Source: [Eubacterium] yurii subsp. margaretiae ATCC 43715 (GTDB lineage Bacteria; Bacillota; Clostridia; Peptostreptococcales; Filifactoraceae). Taken from it: DNA of 46,867 nucleotides. Positions 17,078 to 25,548 of the stretch are shown here, piece by piece (position 1 is the first letter of the stretch; each line of letters starts with the position of its first letter). A program made the position numbers and the translations under genes. Location of the stretch: assembly GCA_000146855.1 (NCBI GenBank), contig GL405246.1:2053804-2100670 (forward strand), read 5' to 3'. Below the pieces are notes generated by a model, which did not search any database, was not told the origin of the DNA, and saw only the letters and a program-made list of their open reading frames with translations.

Positions 17078-18865
17078 CTAATCTTCTTTTATTCCTATTT
17101 TTGATATTGCCACTCCTAGCAATACCCAAAATATCGGTGATACTGATGAAGTAGAATCGTTGAAAAGTCCTCCGCCCATATAAGCAACTACTGCTGCTAT
17201 TGACGCAACATAAAGGGCTTCTTTAGAAAGACTTTCATCTTTATATCTTTTTTTAGCTTTGATCAAGAGATAGATGACAATGAACAAAAAGGCTACAAGC
17301 CCTATCACTCCGAAGTTTATAGCAAAGAGTAAATACAAGTTATGCGGTTTATCCACAAGCTCGCTTGGACTGCCATATACATACATCTTAGTATAGATAT
17401 CGTCTTGATTAAACACTTGCAAGAATGAGTCCGGTCCATATCCTATTATCGGTGATTTGAGTATCAAAGGTATAGTTGATGCTGTGATAAACCCTCTTCC
17501 AGAGCCAAGCTTTTCCATTCCCTTAAAACCTATTCTCTTCGCCTTTTCAGGATATATAGGCATTCCCATGTGATTGACTAATGTTACTTTATCAGTGATG
17601 TCAAAATTGAATAACACTCCTCTTATACTCACCTCATGGTACTTATTAGTCTGCTCCAAATCCTTGTTACTTCTTCTTTTCACTGCATTTATACTTACAT
17701 CTGCATATTTAGGATCTGAAAATACTATTTGTCCCTGTGTAGGTGTTGTAAAAGCTACAAGATTATTATTTTCGTCGAAAAATTGTGAATCTGACTTGTC
17801 AAACTTAAGGGTAAAAGTATCATATTCAATAGTATAACTGTTGTCTGTAGTCGTGATATTTTTAAGTGGAATTTGACTTCTTATATAATTATCGTCTTGA
17901 GAAGATGTCTTTCCAACCTTTTGTATATCAGCAAACAAATCCGTAATTCTCGACATCATTCCTAATTTTACAGCAACAGCGATAAAAATCAACAATACAG
18001 CAAGTATAGCTATACTTAATGCCTTGTTTTTTCTTATATCATTAAAGAATATAATAATCATAAAAACTACAGTTATAAAAAGAGCCACTATACCGGAACG
18101 TCCGTTTGTTCCCAGTAACAACAGTATAGACAAGACAGACATTATAGCTGATAAAATCTTGTAAAATCTTTCACCTGAAACTATGGTGTACATGAGCCAA
18201 AAAGACGACAATATTCCCATCAAGAACGAAGAATAGTTGTAATGACTATTGAAGATATACATAGTTTTAAATGAAAATGCAGTAGTCTTCATAGTCTCCC
18301 TATACTCTTTGAGAGAATCAGGTATATAGTAAATGGCTCCTGTAGGAGTTAGGAATAAATCTTTTCCAATATATTGGAAAAATCCTACTATACTACAAGC
18401 AATGGTAAAGATAGATAGCGCTATAATGATGATATGGTGAGTCTTGTCATCATAATCCAATGTTACAGCATATAAAAATAAAAAGTAGTATCCTATAAAG
18501 GTGTAGAGTCCCTCATATCTAGTAGGTGCTCCACCAAAGGAAATTACAGTATTTCCACCAAAAAGTGTAGATAAAATACTCAAAAGCACCAAGATTCCAA
18601 AAGCTATAAATATAGGCTTTAATTTTCTTATCTTTATAAATGTATCGCTTGTAAAAGAAAAAAATAGGATAAATGCAGTTATGACAGCATTTATTATTAA
18701 AAGTATCGACCTGTAATAACCGAAAATATCATATTCAGTAGATACACCCTTCCAGTGAAGTTGTACCTCAAAAGGAATGTCAATCTTAATCATCCTCATG
18801 GACACAGGTATTATCAGCAATCCCATTATCAAAGGAATTACCTTAATGATTTTTTTAAAATCCAT
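17078..18865 (-). CDS. O-antigen ligase / Wzy-like polytopic membrane protein
   Basis: A 595-residue membrane protein with about a dozen hydrophobic segments. The C-terminal part has GYGPDSFLQVF and, after a loop, DKPHNLYLLFAINFGVIGL, the conserved histidine region of the Wzy_C/WaaL family that polymerises or ligates lipid-linked glycans outside the membrane. An extracytoplasmic domain of about 110 residues (roughly 310-440) sits between membrane blocks and is unusual in size. The ATG follows AAGGAG. It starts 44 bp after yqeB on the same strand, so they may be co-transcribed although their functions look unrelated. No other glycan genes are in the window; the substrate is unknown. Confidence 0.85.
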   Translation of the reverse strand: MDFKKIIKVIPLIMGLLIIPVSMRMIKIDIPFEVQLHWKGVSTEYDIFGYYRSILLIINAVITAFILFFSFTSDTFIKIRKLKPIFIAFGILVLLSILSTLFGGNTVISFGGAPTRYEGLYTFIGYYFLFLYAVTLDYDDKTHHIIIIALSIFTIACSIVGFFQYIGKDLFLTPTGAIYYIPDSLKEYRETMKTTAFSFKTMYIFNSHYNYSSFLMGILSSFWLMYTIVSGERFYKILSAIMSVLSILLLLGTNGRSGIVALFITVVFMIIIFFNDIRKNKALSIAILAVLLIFIAVAVKLGMMSRITDLFADIQKVGKTSSQDDNYIRSQIPLKNITTTDNSYTIEYDTFTLKFDKSDSQFFDENNNLVAFTTPTQGQIVFSDPKYADVSINAVKRRSNKDLEQTNKYHEVSIRGVLFNFDITDKVTLVNHMGMPIYPEKAKRIGFKGMEKLGSGRGFITASTIPLILKSPIIGYGPDSFLQVFNQDDIYTKMYVYGSPSELVDKPHNLYLLFAINFGVIGLVAFLFIVIYLLIKAKKRYKDESLSKEALYVASIAAVVAYMGGGLFNDSTSSVSPIFWVLLGVAISKIGIKED

Positions 18866-18909
18866 TTATATCTCCTTATTTTCAACCTAATTTTCATTTT
18901 TGAAAATTA

Positions 18910-19704
18910 CTATATATTGCTTAAAATAGCCTCTAATACTCCGCCTGATATAGTCCTTGCCTTATCAGATATCGTAAAACAATTATCATACTCTTCATAT
19001 CTCGGATCAATGTCTGCAATCTTAAGTCCCTTTTTCACATTGTAACCATCCCTAATAAGTCCACGAAGTAACCCGTCTATACTAGCAATTACATCTTCAT
19101 CCCCGACTTTTGCTATAACCTCATCTTTTTTTACTATATCGCCTATTTTAGATATATTTTTTATAATTCCTGATGCAGGTGCGTGTATTACCCTTTCACC
19201 GCTCCTACCGGCTATTAGACCCGGCACTCCTGTATTTGGCAAGGCACATCCTTCTTTTATAACTCTACCTAGATTATGACCACGCATTGTTTCTATTACA
19301 AAGTCAACATCTTTTCCTGCAACAAATCCCGGTCCAAGTGCAATAGTAAGTTTTGCCATAGACTTATTTGTTCCCAAGTTTCTCTTTGCAATTATTGCGT
19401 CTATAAGCACATCTGCCTTTATTTCATTTAATATATCGCAGTTTTCATCTACCATCACAGGTATGAGATTATTCTTATGGGCATCTCTCATCTCTTCAAT
19501 ATTAGTAATTAAAACTGCTGTAGCATCTTCGATAGTACATTTCTTATCGTAGACACATTCACTATAAGATACAGTACGCCTTATAGAAGACGGAGTCTTG
19601 CTCTCTAGACAAAGTATCTTGAACTTGCACTTGAAAAGTCTATTTATCGTTCCAGTTGCTATATCTCCGGCACCTCTTATCACTATCAATTTATCTTCAA
19701 ACAT
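18910..19704 (-). CDS. yqeB: YqeB-type selenium-dependent molybdenum hydroxylase accessory protein
   Basis: About 264 residues with an N-terminal Rossmann-like start, LIVIRGAGDIATGTINRLF, the middle segment LTIALGPGFVAGKDVDFVIET, RGHNLGRV, and a C-terminal lipoyl-like patch (IHAPASGIIKNISKIGDIV). This matches the EF2563/YqeB family, found in genomes with selenium-dependent molybdenum hydroxylases and thought to act in their maturation. The frame continues upstream to 19752, but CGGAGA sits just before the ATG at 19704 (MFEDKLIVI), so that start is used. None of the usual partners (yqeC, hydroxylase, molybdopterin or selD genes) is in the window. Confidence 0.88.
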   Translation of the reverse strand: MFEDKLIVIRGAGDIATGTINRLFKCKFKILCLESKTPSSIRRTVSYSECVYDKKCTIEDATAVLITNIEEMRDAHKNNLIPVMVDENCDILNEIKADVLIDAIIAKRNLGTNKSMAKLTIALGPGFVAGKDVDFVIETMRGHNLGRVIKEGCALPNTGVPGLIAGRSGERVIHAPASGIIKNISKIGDIVKKDEVIAKVGDEDVIASIDGLLRGLIRDGYNVKKGLKIADIDPRYEEYDNCFTISDKARTISGGVLEAILSNI

Positions 19705-19927
19705 AATTTTCTCCGATTTAACTTTAAGATTTATTTTTCTATTATATAACATTAGTGAAAATTTTAAAAGATTATATTTATTGTTACAATTTTAAAAATA
19801 TATTTAATTTTTTAATTTTACTACCGAAATATTATCAGAGATTTTTTAAAAGAAGTATAAATCTTGTTTTTTTCATACCTACAAACTGCAACTATTTACA
19901 CATTTATAACCATTTCAAATAAAATAG

Positions 19928-19971
19928 TTGCAATTTGTAAAAAATTATAGTATAATTGTTACAAATTGTAA
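19928..19971 (+). promoter_or_regulatory. Promoter and inverted repeat upstream of the transglycosylase gene
   Basis: TTGCAA at 19928-19933, 17 bp, TATAAT at 19951-19956. The -35 box lies in the left arm TTGCAATTTGTAA (19928-19940) of an inverted repeat whose right arm TTACAAATTGTAA (19959-19971) covers the expected start point. This looks like an operator for an unidentified regulator; no regulator gene is adjacent. Confidence 0.68.
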
Positions 19972-20025
19972 TTTTATTTTTTAAATATTGAAATAAATAT
20001 TTATATTAATTTATACGGAGGAAAT

Positions 20026-20802
20026 ATGATAAAGCTTAAAAAACTGTTTGTAATTTTTTTAAGTGCCGTTATTGTATCTCTACCTACCCTATCAATGGCT
20101 GACGAGACACCGGTACAAAATTTGGTGGCAGGTCAGACAGATGTTGCTGAAAACAGCGAAGATTTGGGTGGTAAAAAAGATGCCATGTTTGAATTTGGTA
20201 AAGATTCTCAAATAGATTCTATGGATTCTGCAATTGCTGCAATGCTTACAGATGTTGTGGAAGAACCTGAAGAACAAGCTTCACAAGCACCTGCACCTGT
20301 AGCAAAAAAAGCTACAAAGACTACTCCAAAAGAGGAGATAGCGGTAACACCAGTACTTTCAAAAAATGCTAATAATATGATAAACTATATGATGAGGAAA
20401 AACGGCTCACTCTCAAAGGCAAATGCTACAAAGATATACAATAGCGTTATGAAGTATACTAAGGTTTATGGAGTGGATCCATCTATAGTATTTGCAGTAA
20501 TGGAACAGGAAAGTACCTTTAATCAATATACGACATACCAAGGTGCATACGGACTTATGCAACTATATCACACAACATTCCCATACATCGGTATAACAAT
20601 GGATGAGGTATATGATATAGACAAGAACATAAGAGCAGGAGTATATGAACTTTCAGGTAATTTCAAGATGTTTGGAGATACTACATTGGCACTTACAGCG
20701 TATAACTGGGGTTCAGGCAATGTAAAAAGAGGAAATTACAATACAAAATATGCAAACAGTGTTTTAAAAAGAAGACAAAATATTCTAAACTATATGAAAT
20801 AA
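20026..20802 (+). CDS. Secreted lytic transglycosylase (SLT/LT domain)
   Basis: A 258-residue exported protein. Residues 1-25 form a signal peptide (KKLFVIFLSAVIVSLPTLSM, cleavage near ADE). A low-complexity Ala/Pro/Glu/Lys linker (about 60-110) is followed by an SLT-type lysozyme-like domain (about 145-258): the catalytic glutamate is in FAVMEQESTFN, then YGLMQL and the C-terminal LALTAYNWGSGNV. It should cleave peptidoglycan between MurNAc and GlcNAc, leaving 1,6-anhydro ends. The start follows ACGGAGG. It is transcribed alone, divergent from yqeB, and ended by the terminator at 20816. Confidence 0.92.
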   Translation: MIKLKKLFVIFLSAVIVSLPTLSMADETPVQNLVAGQTDVAENSEDLGGKKDAMFEFGKDSQIDSMDSAIAAMLTDVVEEPEEQASQAPAPVAKKATKTTPKEEIAVTPVLSKNANNMINYMMRKNGSLSKANATKIYNSVMKYTKVYGVDPSIVFAVMEQESTFNQYTTYQGAYGLMQLYHTTFPYIGITMDEVYDIDKNIRAGVYELSGNFKMFGDTTLALTAYNWGSGNVKRGNYNTKYANSVLKRRQNILNYMK

Positions 20803-20815
20803 GACTTGAAAAAAT

Positions 20816-20861
20816 TAAAGAACTGTAAGGATGAACTTTCATCTTCACAGTTCTTTTTTTG
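20816..20861 (+). terminator. Intrinsic terminator after the transglycosylase gene
   Basis: AAAGAACTGT and ACAGTTCTTT pair, with inner GATGAA/TTCATC pairing, followed by a run of T residues ending at about 20860. Confidence 0.9.
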
Positions 20862-20882
20862 TATTTATAAGCTTTTATACTA

Positions 20883-20996
20883 ATACTAAACACCAATTAA
20901 TTTGTACAAAAATATATTAAGACTGGTTGTCGAAAACTACAAAAATTTATACTTCGATAAGTTTAAATATATAGCATTATAAAATGTGACTAGTAT
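20883..20996. repeat. 114-bp palindromic dispersed repeat, copy A (MITE-like)
   Basis: Similar over its full length to 38363-38476 and of the same size. The ends are imperfect inverted repeats: ATACTAAACACC at the left, TGTGACTAGTAT at the right. An inner hairpin pairs TTGTCGAA with TTCGATAA. It lies between the 3' ends of two convergent genes. No open frame is present, so a non-autonomous mobile element or a structured RNA are the two readings. Confidence 0.75.
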
Positions 20997-21064
20997 AAAA
21001 TCTAATAGAATAATGATATAATTTTGTAAAAAATGATGCACTATCAGTAGGTACTAAACATAGC

Positions 21065-22618
21065 TTAATTATTCGATGAAGTTCCAAATAATTGGACATG
21101 ATAATCTCCATATTCAGAGTTATCATTATGATAGTATCCATAATACATATGTGTATAGTTGTCATTTAACATATTATTTCTATGACCGGAAGAATTTTTC
21201 CATCCCTCCATAGCACCATATACAGTCTTCGATCCTGCATATATATTTTCACCTACTGCATAAAAACCTCTTAATGCAGAATAATCTAACGCACTACTAC
21301 CATCAGGTCTTGTATGTGAAAAAACTCTTGAAATTTCCTCTGCCCTTAGATTAGTATAGTCTTGTATTTCTCTTTCAGGAATTAATTCCAATCTTGCCTT
21401 TCCATTTTCTTCCCGAAACTCATTTACCAGTCTTAGCATCTCTTCAGCAGTATTTTGTTGCTTTAATTCTTCTGATTCTTTTTCCTTTTTAATTCTCTCT
21501 TCTTCCGCTGCATTTTGTTGTCTTTGTTTCTCAAGTTCTTCCTGTTTTTTAATAGCTTCTTCATCTTCTCCGACTTTTATCGGATTACTTCCTGTGGCTT
21601 GTTTACCTTCTTTATTTTTTGAAATTCCAAATATTTGTACATGATAAGATCCGTATTTAGAATTTGGACTATAATAATATCCATAATACATATGTGTATA
21701 TCTATCGTCCAACATATTACTTCTATGTCCGGGAGATTTTTTCCATCCCTCAATAGCATCATATACAGTCATACGTCCTCCGGATATATTTTCGCCTACA
21801 TAATACAAAGCACTTAGGGCTGGATAATCTGATACACTACTGCCATCAGGTCTTGTATGTGAAAATAATTTTGATATTTCCTCTGCCCTTAGTTTTGTAT
21901 AGTCTTGTATTTCTCTTTCAGGTATTAGTTCTAATTTTGACTTTCCATTTTCCGCCCTAAATTCATTTACCAATCTTAGCATCTCTTCAGCAGTATTTTG
22001 TTGTTGTAATTTTTCTAATTCCTGTTCCTTTTTAATTTCCTCATTTTCTTGGGTAGTATTTTGTTGTTTCTTAATCATATCATTTTTTTCAACATTTACG
22101 TCCTTATTGTCTACATTTGTATTAGGATTACTGGCAATATAAATACTTTTTGAATTATAATCCCAATCTATATCTATGCCAAGCATATCTGCTATATCTC
22201 TTATCGAAAGATATAGCCTACCTTCTACCATCAGCTCCAAATTACTTGGATATTTTCTAACACCATTTGTATATATAGGAATAGTCACTTCAGTTGACTT
22301 TATATTTTTGTTTCCATGATATTTTGGACTACTATTATAATTAGTTTTTTCGGATGGTGTATCTGAGATATATACTGCTCTTTCACTACTATTCCAATCT
22401 ATTTCTATACCTAAAATTGTAGCTATGTCTCTTATAGATAGATAAGTTCTGCCATCTACAACTAATTTATAAAACTCCGGATTTTTTATACTTCCATTCA
22501 TATATATTGGAAAATCCGCTGTTTTCGCATTATAGCTCCTTGCTTCAACATCAGATATACCTACAGCAGATACTACTACTGCCGTCACTAATAATTTTGA
22601 TAATAATTTTTTTATCAT
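21065..22618 (-). CDS. Secreted protein with two copper-amine-oxidase-N-like domains and two CAP/SCP domains
   Basis: About 517 residues after correction. The frame opens at 22663, but AAAGGAAAG precedes the ATG at 22618 (MIKKLLSKLL), which begins a proper signal peptide ending near VEA-RS. Two related domains of about 50 residues follow (FPIYMNGSIKNPEF...YLSIRDIATILGIEIDW and a second copy), similar to the copper amine oxidase N-terminal-like domain of clostridial surface proteins. After a Gln/Glu/Lys-rich coiled segment come two CAP (SCP/PR-1) domains, each with EEMLRLVNEFR, FSHTRPDGSS, VGENI and GHR.NML, joined by another coiled stretch. The CAP domains are close copies. The function is unknown; surface or secreted roles are likely. 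Confidence 0.9.
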   Translation of the reverse strand: MIKKLLSKLLVTAVVVSAVGISDVEARSYNAKTADFPIYMNGSIKNPEFYKLVVDGRTYLSIRDIATILGIEIDWNSSERAVYISDTPSEKTNYNSSPKYHGNKNIKSTEVTIPIYTNGVRKYPSNLELMVEGRLYLSIRDIADMLGIDIDWDYNSKSIYIASNPNTNVDNKDVNVEKNDMIKKQQNTTQENEEIKKEQELEKLQQQNTAEEMLRLVNEFRAENGKSKLELIPEREIQDYTKLRAEEISKLFSHTRPDGSSVSDYPALSALYYVGENISGGRMTVYDAIEGWKKSPGHRSNMLDDRYTHMYYGYYYSPNSKYGSYHVQIFGISKNKEGKQATGSNPIKVGEDEEAIKKQEELEKQRQQNAAEEERIKKEKESEELKQQNTAEEMLRLVNEFREENGKARLELIPEREIQDYTNLRAEEISRVFSHTRPDGSSALDYSALRGFYAVGENIYAGSKTVYGAMEGWKNSSGHRNNMLNDNYTHMYYGYYHNDNSEYGDYHVQLFGTSSNN

Positions 22619-22655
22619 TTTCTTTCCTTTCAAAAAATTAATACTACTATATAGT

Positions 22656-22699
22656 AATAACACAAAATATAAAATTTGAGTTTTATACTTTGTGTTATT
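22656..22699. promoter_or_regulatory. Inverted repeat in the leader of the CAP-domain gene
   Basis: AATAACACAAA at 22656-22666 and TTTGTGTTATT at 22689-22699 are perfect 11-bp arms 22 bp apart, just upstream of the ribosome-binding site. It may be an operator or a leader hairpin; there is no T-run and so it is not a clear terminator. Confidence 0.55.
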
Positions 22700-22877
22700 A
22701 AAGATAAACGAATTTATAGTTTTTATTTAAATGATATTTTCTTTTTCCTATGGATAATTTAACTTAAAATAGAATAATAATTATGACATTATTATAGATT
22801 ATCTAAGATAGTTTATTCATTCTTATATAGATTTTTTTATATTAAATATTTCGACTAATTATAATGAAAATTTAATA

Positions 22878-24233
22878 TTATTCACCTATAAAATAAGAAT
22901 TTTGTGTTTTATTGTGTATTGTTGTTTTTTCAATTGTCTTTGATGATGAAGTACCATTGTCACTACCTAAACCCATTGGACCATAAAGGGCAGGTTCTAA
23001 ATCACTTTTAGTTCTACCAGGTAAATACAATTTAAACTTATCTCCTTTTTTTATGCCACTTACTTCATCAACATATTCAAACTTAGTATCTTTTTTATTT
23101 CTATACTCTTTAGGTATTTCTTTAGGGTTTACTATTTTAAAATCTACCAATTTTAGATTATATGTGTAATCATCTATTTTTTCTGCTATTTCAAACTTCC
23201 CTTTAAAATTAGACTGATACTCATACGAAAGCACTATCTTTGAATCCATGTGATGTGCATTATTTACGCCTGAAAAACTTAAATCTTTTTTTATCTCCAT
23301 ATTAACTATATCTCTAGGTCCGGCTTGATTAAAAAACTTCTTATTTTGTAATAATTTAGCTACATCCTTTGTATCGGCACTTTTATTTAGTTTGTCAGAA
23401 TTTTTATTACTTGCTGTCACTGATTTTTTTGGAGATACTGATTTTTTTGTTGTCAAACTTTTTTTAGCCTCTGCTAAGGTCTTCCTCATATCTTGAGCCT
23501 TAGTAAACTTAAAGCCTAATTTTGAAAAATCGTCACGATTTGTACTATACATTATCATCTTATCTATGTCTTTGAATAATTTTTCAAATTCTTTTTTACC
23601 TGTAGTAGCATTTACAGCTTTTTCATTTATTTTATAAGTTGTTTTTGATGCTTCCCAGTCTATCGTTTTTACAACTTTTCTTTCAAACTTCAAAGCTCCC
23701 TTTTCTATTTTATAAATTGTAAAATTATACCACGAAGCGTCTACTCCACCATTAGAATCATAAATAATCAGCCTATTTTTTTCTTTATTTGTATATACAG
23801 CATAGGTTGTACCGGCAGATACAAGAATATCTTGTAAAATAGCATTTCCACTACTGCCGTATTGTTGTGCCGCCTTGTCAAATGTCATCTTAGCTACTTT
23901 GTTATCCTTGTAAGTATATATAAATAAACTGCTTGCATAATCAGTATCTGCAGACATAAAAAATAATTCAGGTATCTTGTCACCTGTTATATCATACAAG
24001 GCTACCGGTCTCATTGTCTTTTTCTTATTGTCATATTTAGAAGCGCCATCTTGCCAATCATATTTATTGATTGTTTTTTGCTTATCCAACAATATTTGGT
24101 TATATTTGCTATTTATCTCTTCAGCTGTCATCTGATTTGTATTTCCACCTTTTTTATTTGCAGCAAAGCCCTGTGTAGTCAGTAAGGAAAACAATAGCGG
24201 CACAATCAAAAACTTACAAAAATTATTTTTCAT
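22878..24233 (-). CDS. Secreted protein of unknown function with an FG-GAP-like motif
   Basis: A 451-residue exported protein with a signal peptide at residues 1-25 (FLIVPLLFSLLTTQGFA). The N-terminal part contains ALYDITGDKIPELFFMSAD, which resembles the calcium-binding FG-GAP/VCBS repeat D-x-x-G-D-x-x-P-E, with a second weaker copy (RLIIYDSNGG). A Lys/Ser-rich linker (about 255-285) leads to a C-terminal part that I do not recognise. The start follows AAGGAG. It lies upstream of the CAP-domain gene on the same strand, about 260 bp away, so the two may both be envelope proteins but are probably separate transcripts. Confidence 0.82.
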   Translation of the reverse strand: MKNNFCKFLIVPLLFSLLTTQGFAANKKGGNTNQMTAEEINSKYNQILLDKQKTINKYDWQDGASKYDNKKKTMRPVALYDITGDKIPELFFMSADTDYASSLFIYTYKDNKVAKMTFDKAAQQYGSSGNAILQDILVSAGTTYAVYTNKEKNRLIIYDSNGGVDASWYNFTIYKIEKGALKFERKVVKTIDWEASKTTYKINEKAVNATTGKKEFEKLFKDIDKMIMYSTNRDDFSKLGFKFTKAQDMRKTLAEAKKSLTTKKSVSPKKSVTASNKNSDKLNKSADTKDVAKLLQNKKFFNQAGPRDIVNMEIKKDLSFSGVNNAHHMDSKIVLSYEYQSNFKGKFEIAEKIDDYTYNLKLVDFKIVNPKEIPKEYRNKKDTKFEYVDEVSGIKKGDKFKLYLPGRTKSDLEPALYGPMGLGSDNGTSSSKTIEKTTIHNKTQNSYFIGE

Positions 24234-24764
24234 AATACACTCCTTAAAATTATTTTTTTTAATATTAAATTATATATACAGTATCATTATACTATTTTAA
24301 CAAACTAATAGCAATGTAGAAGTTTGTTAATTACGTCTTAAAATTTAAATCAATTTTAATTCATTCCATCAAGCTAAACTTGATTATTTTCAAATATCTT
24401 GATTATATAATTACAAGTTTATTTTTTATTTTTGAATTATTAATTTTCATTTATTCAATTTCGATATTTATAAATACTTTTAAAGCACATAGTAAAATAT
24501 TTAAAATTTTAAAAATATTCAGTCATAAAGTTTCATTTTTACTGCCTTTTTATTATTTTACTCATATTGACAAAATCATAAAAATAATTTATAATTATAT
24601 TATAGCAAGCACTTACAATTTTAATAGCAAAAATTTAGTAACTACTGTTTAAATATTTTTGCATTCTATTCTTTCATATTTTAATACTTTTGATACAAAA
24701 TTATACATCTAAATAATATTTTAAATGCTAATTTGCATTGTTTTACATTTCGGAGGTGTTTTTT
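24234..24764. other. AT-rich intergenic region
   Basis: About 530 bp upstream of the small membrane peptide gene. A hydrophobic frame can be read on the plus strand at 24380-24652 from a TTG codon, but it lacks a ribosome-binding site and consists of low-complexity Ile/Phe/Lys codons, so it is not called. A weak promoter-like pair, TTGATA near 24688 and TAATAT 18 bp on, precedes the next gene. Confidence 0.5.
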
Positions 24765-24848
24765 ATGAAAAAAAATGTTTTTATTTTCTTATCCGGAGTG
24801 CTATTATATTTCATATCTGCTATCTTTTTTGAAATTGTTTGTAGATAA
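24765..24848 (+). CDS. 27-residue putative membrane peptide
   Basis: Starts MKKNVFIFLSGVLLYFIS and ends FFEIVCR: a short basic start, one hydrophobic helix of about 20 residues and a Cys-Arg end. The ATG lies six bases after a strong CGGAGGTG ribosome-binding site, the best in the neighbourhood, and an intrinsic terminator follows at 24997. I do not recognise the family. It could be a small membrane regulator, a toxin of a type I locus or a leader peptide; no antisense RNA is apparent. Confidence 0.65.
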   Translation: MKKNVFIFLSGVLLYFISAIFFEIVCR

Positions 24849-24994
24849 CTCAAATAATGCTTATAAGACAATATTTTTTTGTCATATTAATTCAATATCA
24901 GAGTATTTATTTAGCTAATGCCTTACTTGCATTATGGATAATCGAGCTATTTTTTCCATAATTCTAAAAAACTTTAGTAAACAAATTATCAAAA

Positions 24995-25025
24995 CAGGAC
25001 TTGGTCATCCAAGTCCTTTTATTTT
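24995..25025 (+). terminator. Intrinsic terminator after the 27-residue gene
   Basis: GGACTTGG (24997-25004), loop TCAT, CCAAGTCC (25009-25016), then TTTTATTTT. Confidence 0.88.
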
Positions 25026-25548
25026 GTTGAAAATTTTTCTAAATTGCGGTATACTCTTAAAAGCGTGTATTTATATTAAATAACACTATTTTGCTTTTTA
25101 TCATTTATATAAATTAATACTAATCACCTTTTATACTAGACTTAGCTTAAATATATTTGGCGTAAAATCTTATTATACTAAAACTTAATAAAAAAATGGA
25201 AAACTTTACTTTTATTCTTTCCTAATCTAAGTATAATTACTAGATAATCAGGGATTTTTCCATTGTTCAAATAAATATTAGTATAGAAAAGCTATATTAG
25301 CTTATTTTGAGAGAACTATTTTACTTTTATATTGCAACCTACTATGATATTTTTGTTTTTCTACAACCTAAGGTAAACTAGTTATTTACATCATTTTGTA
25401 GTAGTATATGACTTGAAACATCATGTATTTATTTTAATCAAAGAGAAAATTTCTTTGTCATTTACTATATACTTTGTCGTTTAGCTCTTTAGGGTGGATT
25501 TTTATTGCTGTTAAAAGGTTTTTAGTATGCTGATACTTAGGGGGAATT
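25026..25548. other. Intergenic region upstream of the aminopeptidase gene
   Basis: About 520 bp with no supported gene. TAATACTAATCACC at 25115-25128 matches one end of the 114-bp repeat family (reverse complement of the right end), with a few more matching bases, so it may be a decayed copy. GGGTGG at 25492 recalls a T-box motif but the rest of the motif is absent. A GGGGGA ribosome-binding site ends the region. Confidence 0.5.

Noticed and set aside
24380..24652. A 90-residue hydrophobic open frame
   Set aside because: TTG start, no ribosome-binding site and low-complexity Ile/Phe/Lys codons typical of random AT-rich sequence.
25485..25505. T-box-like GGGTGG before pepP
   Set aside because: The full AGGGTGGNACCGCG motif, specifier stem and terminator are not there.
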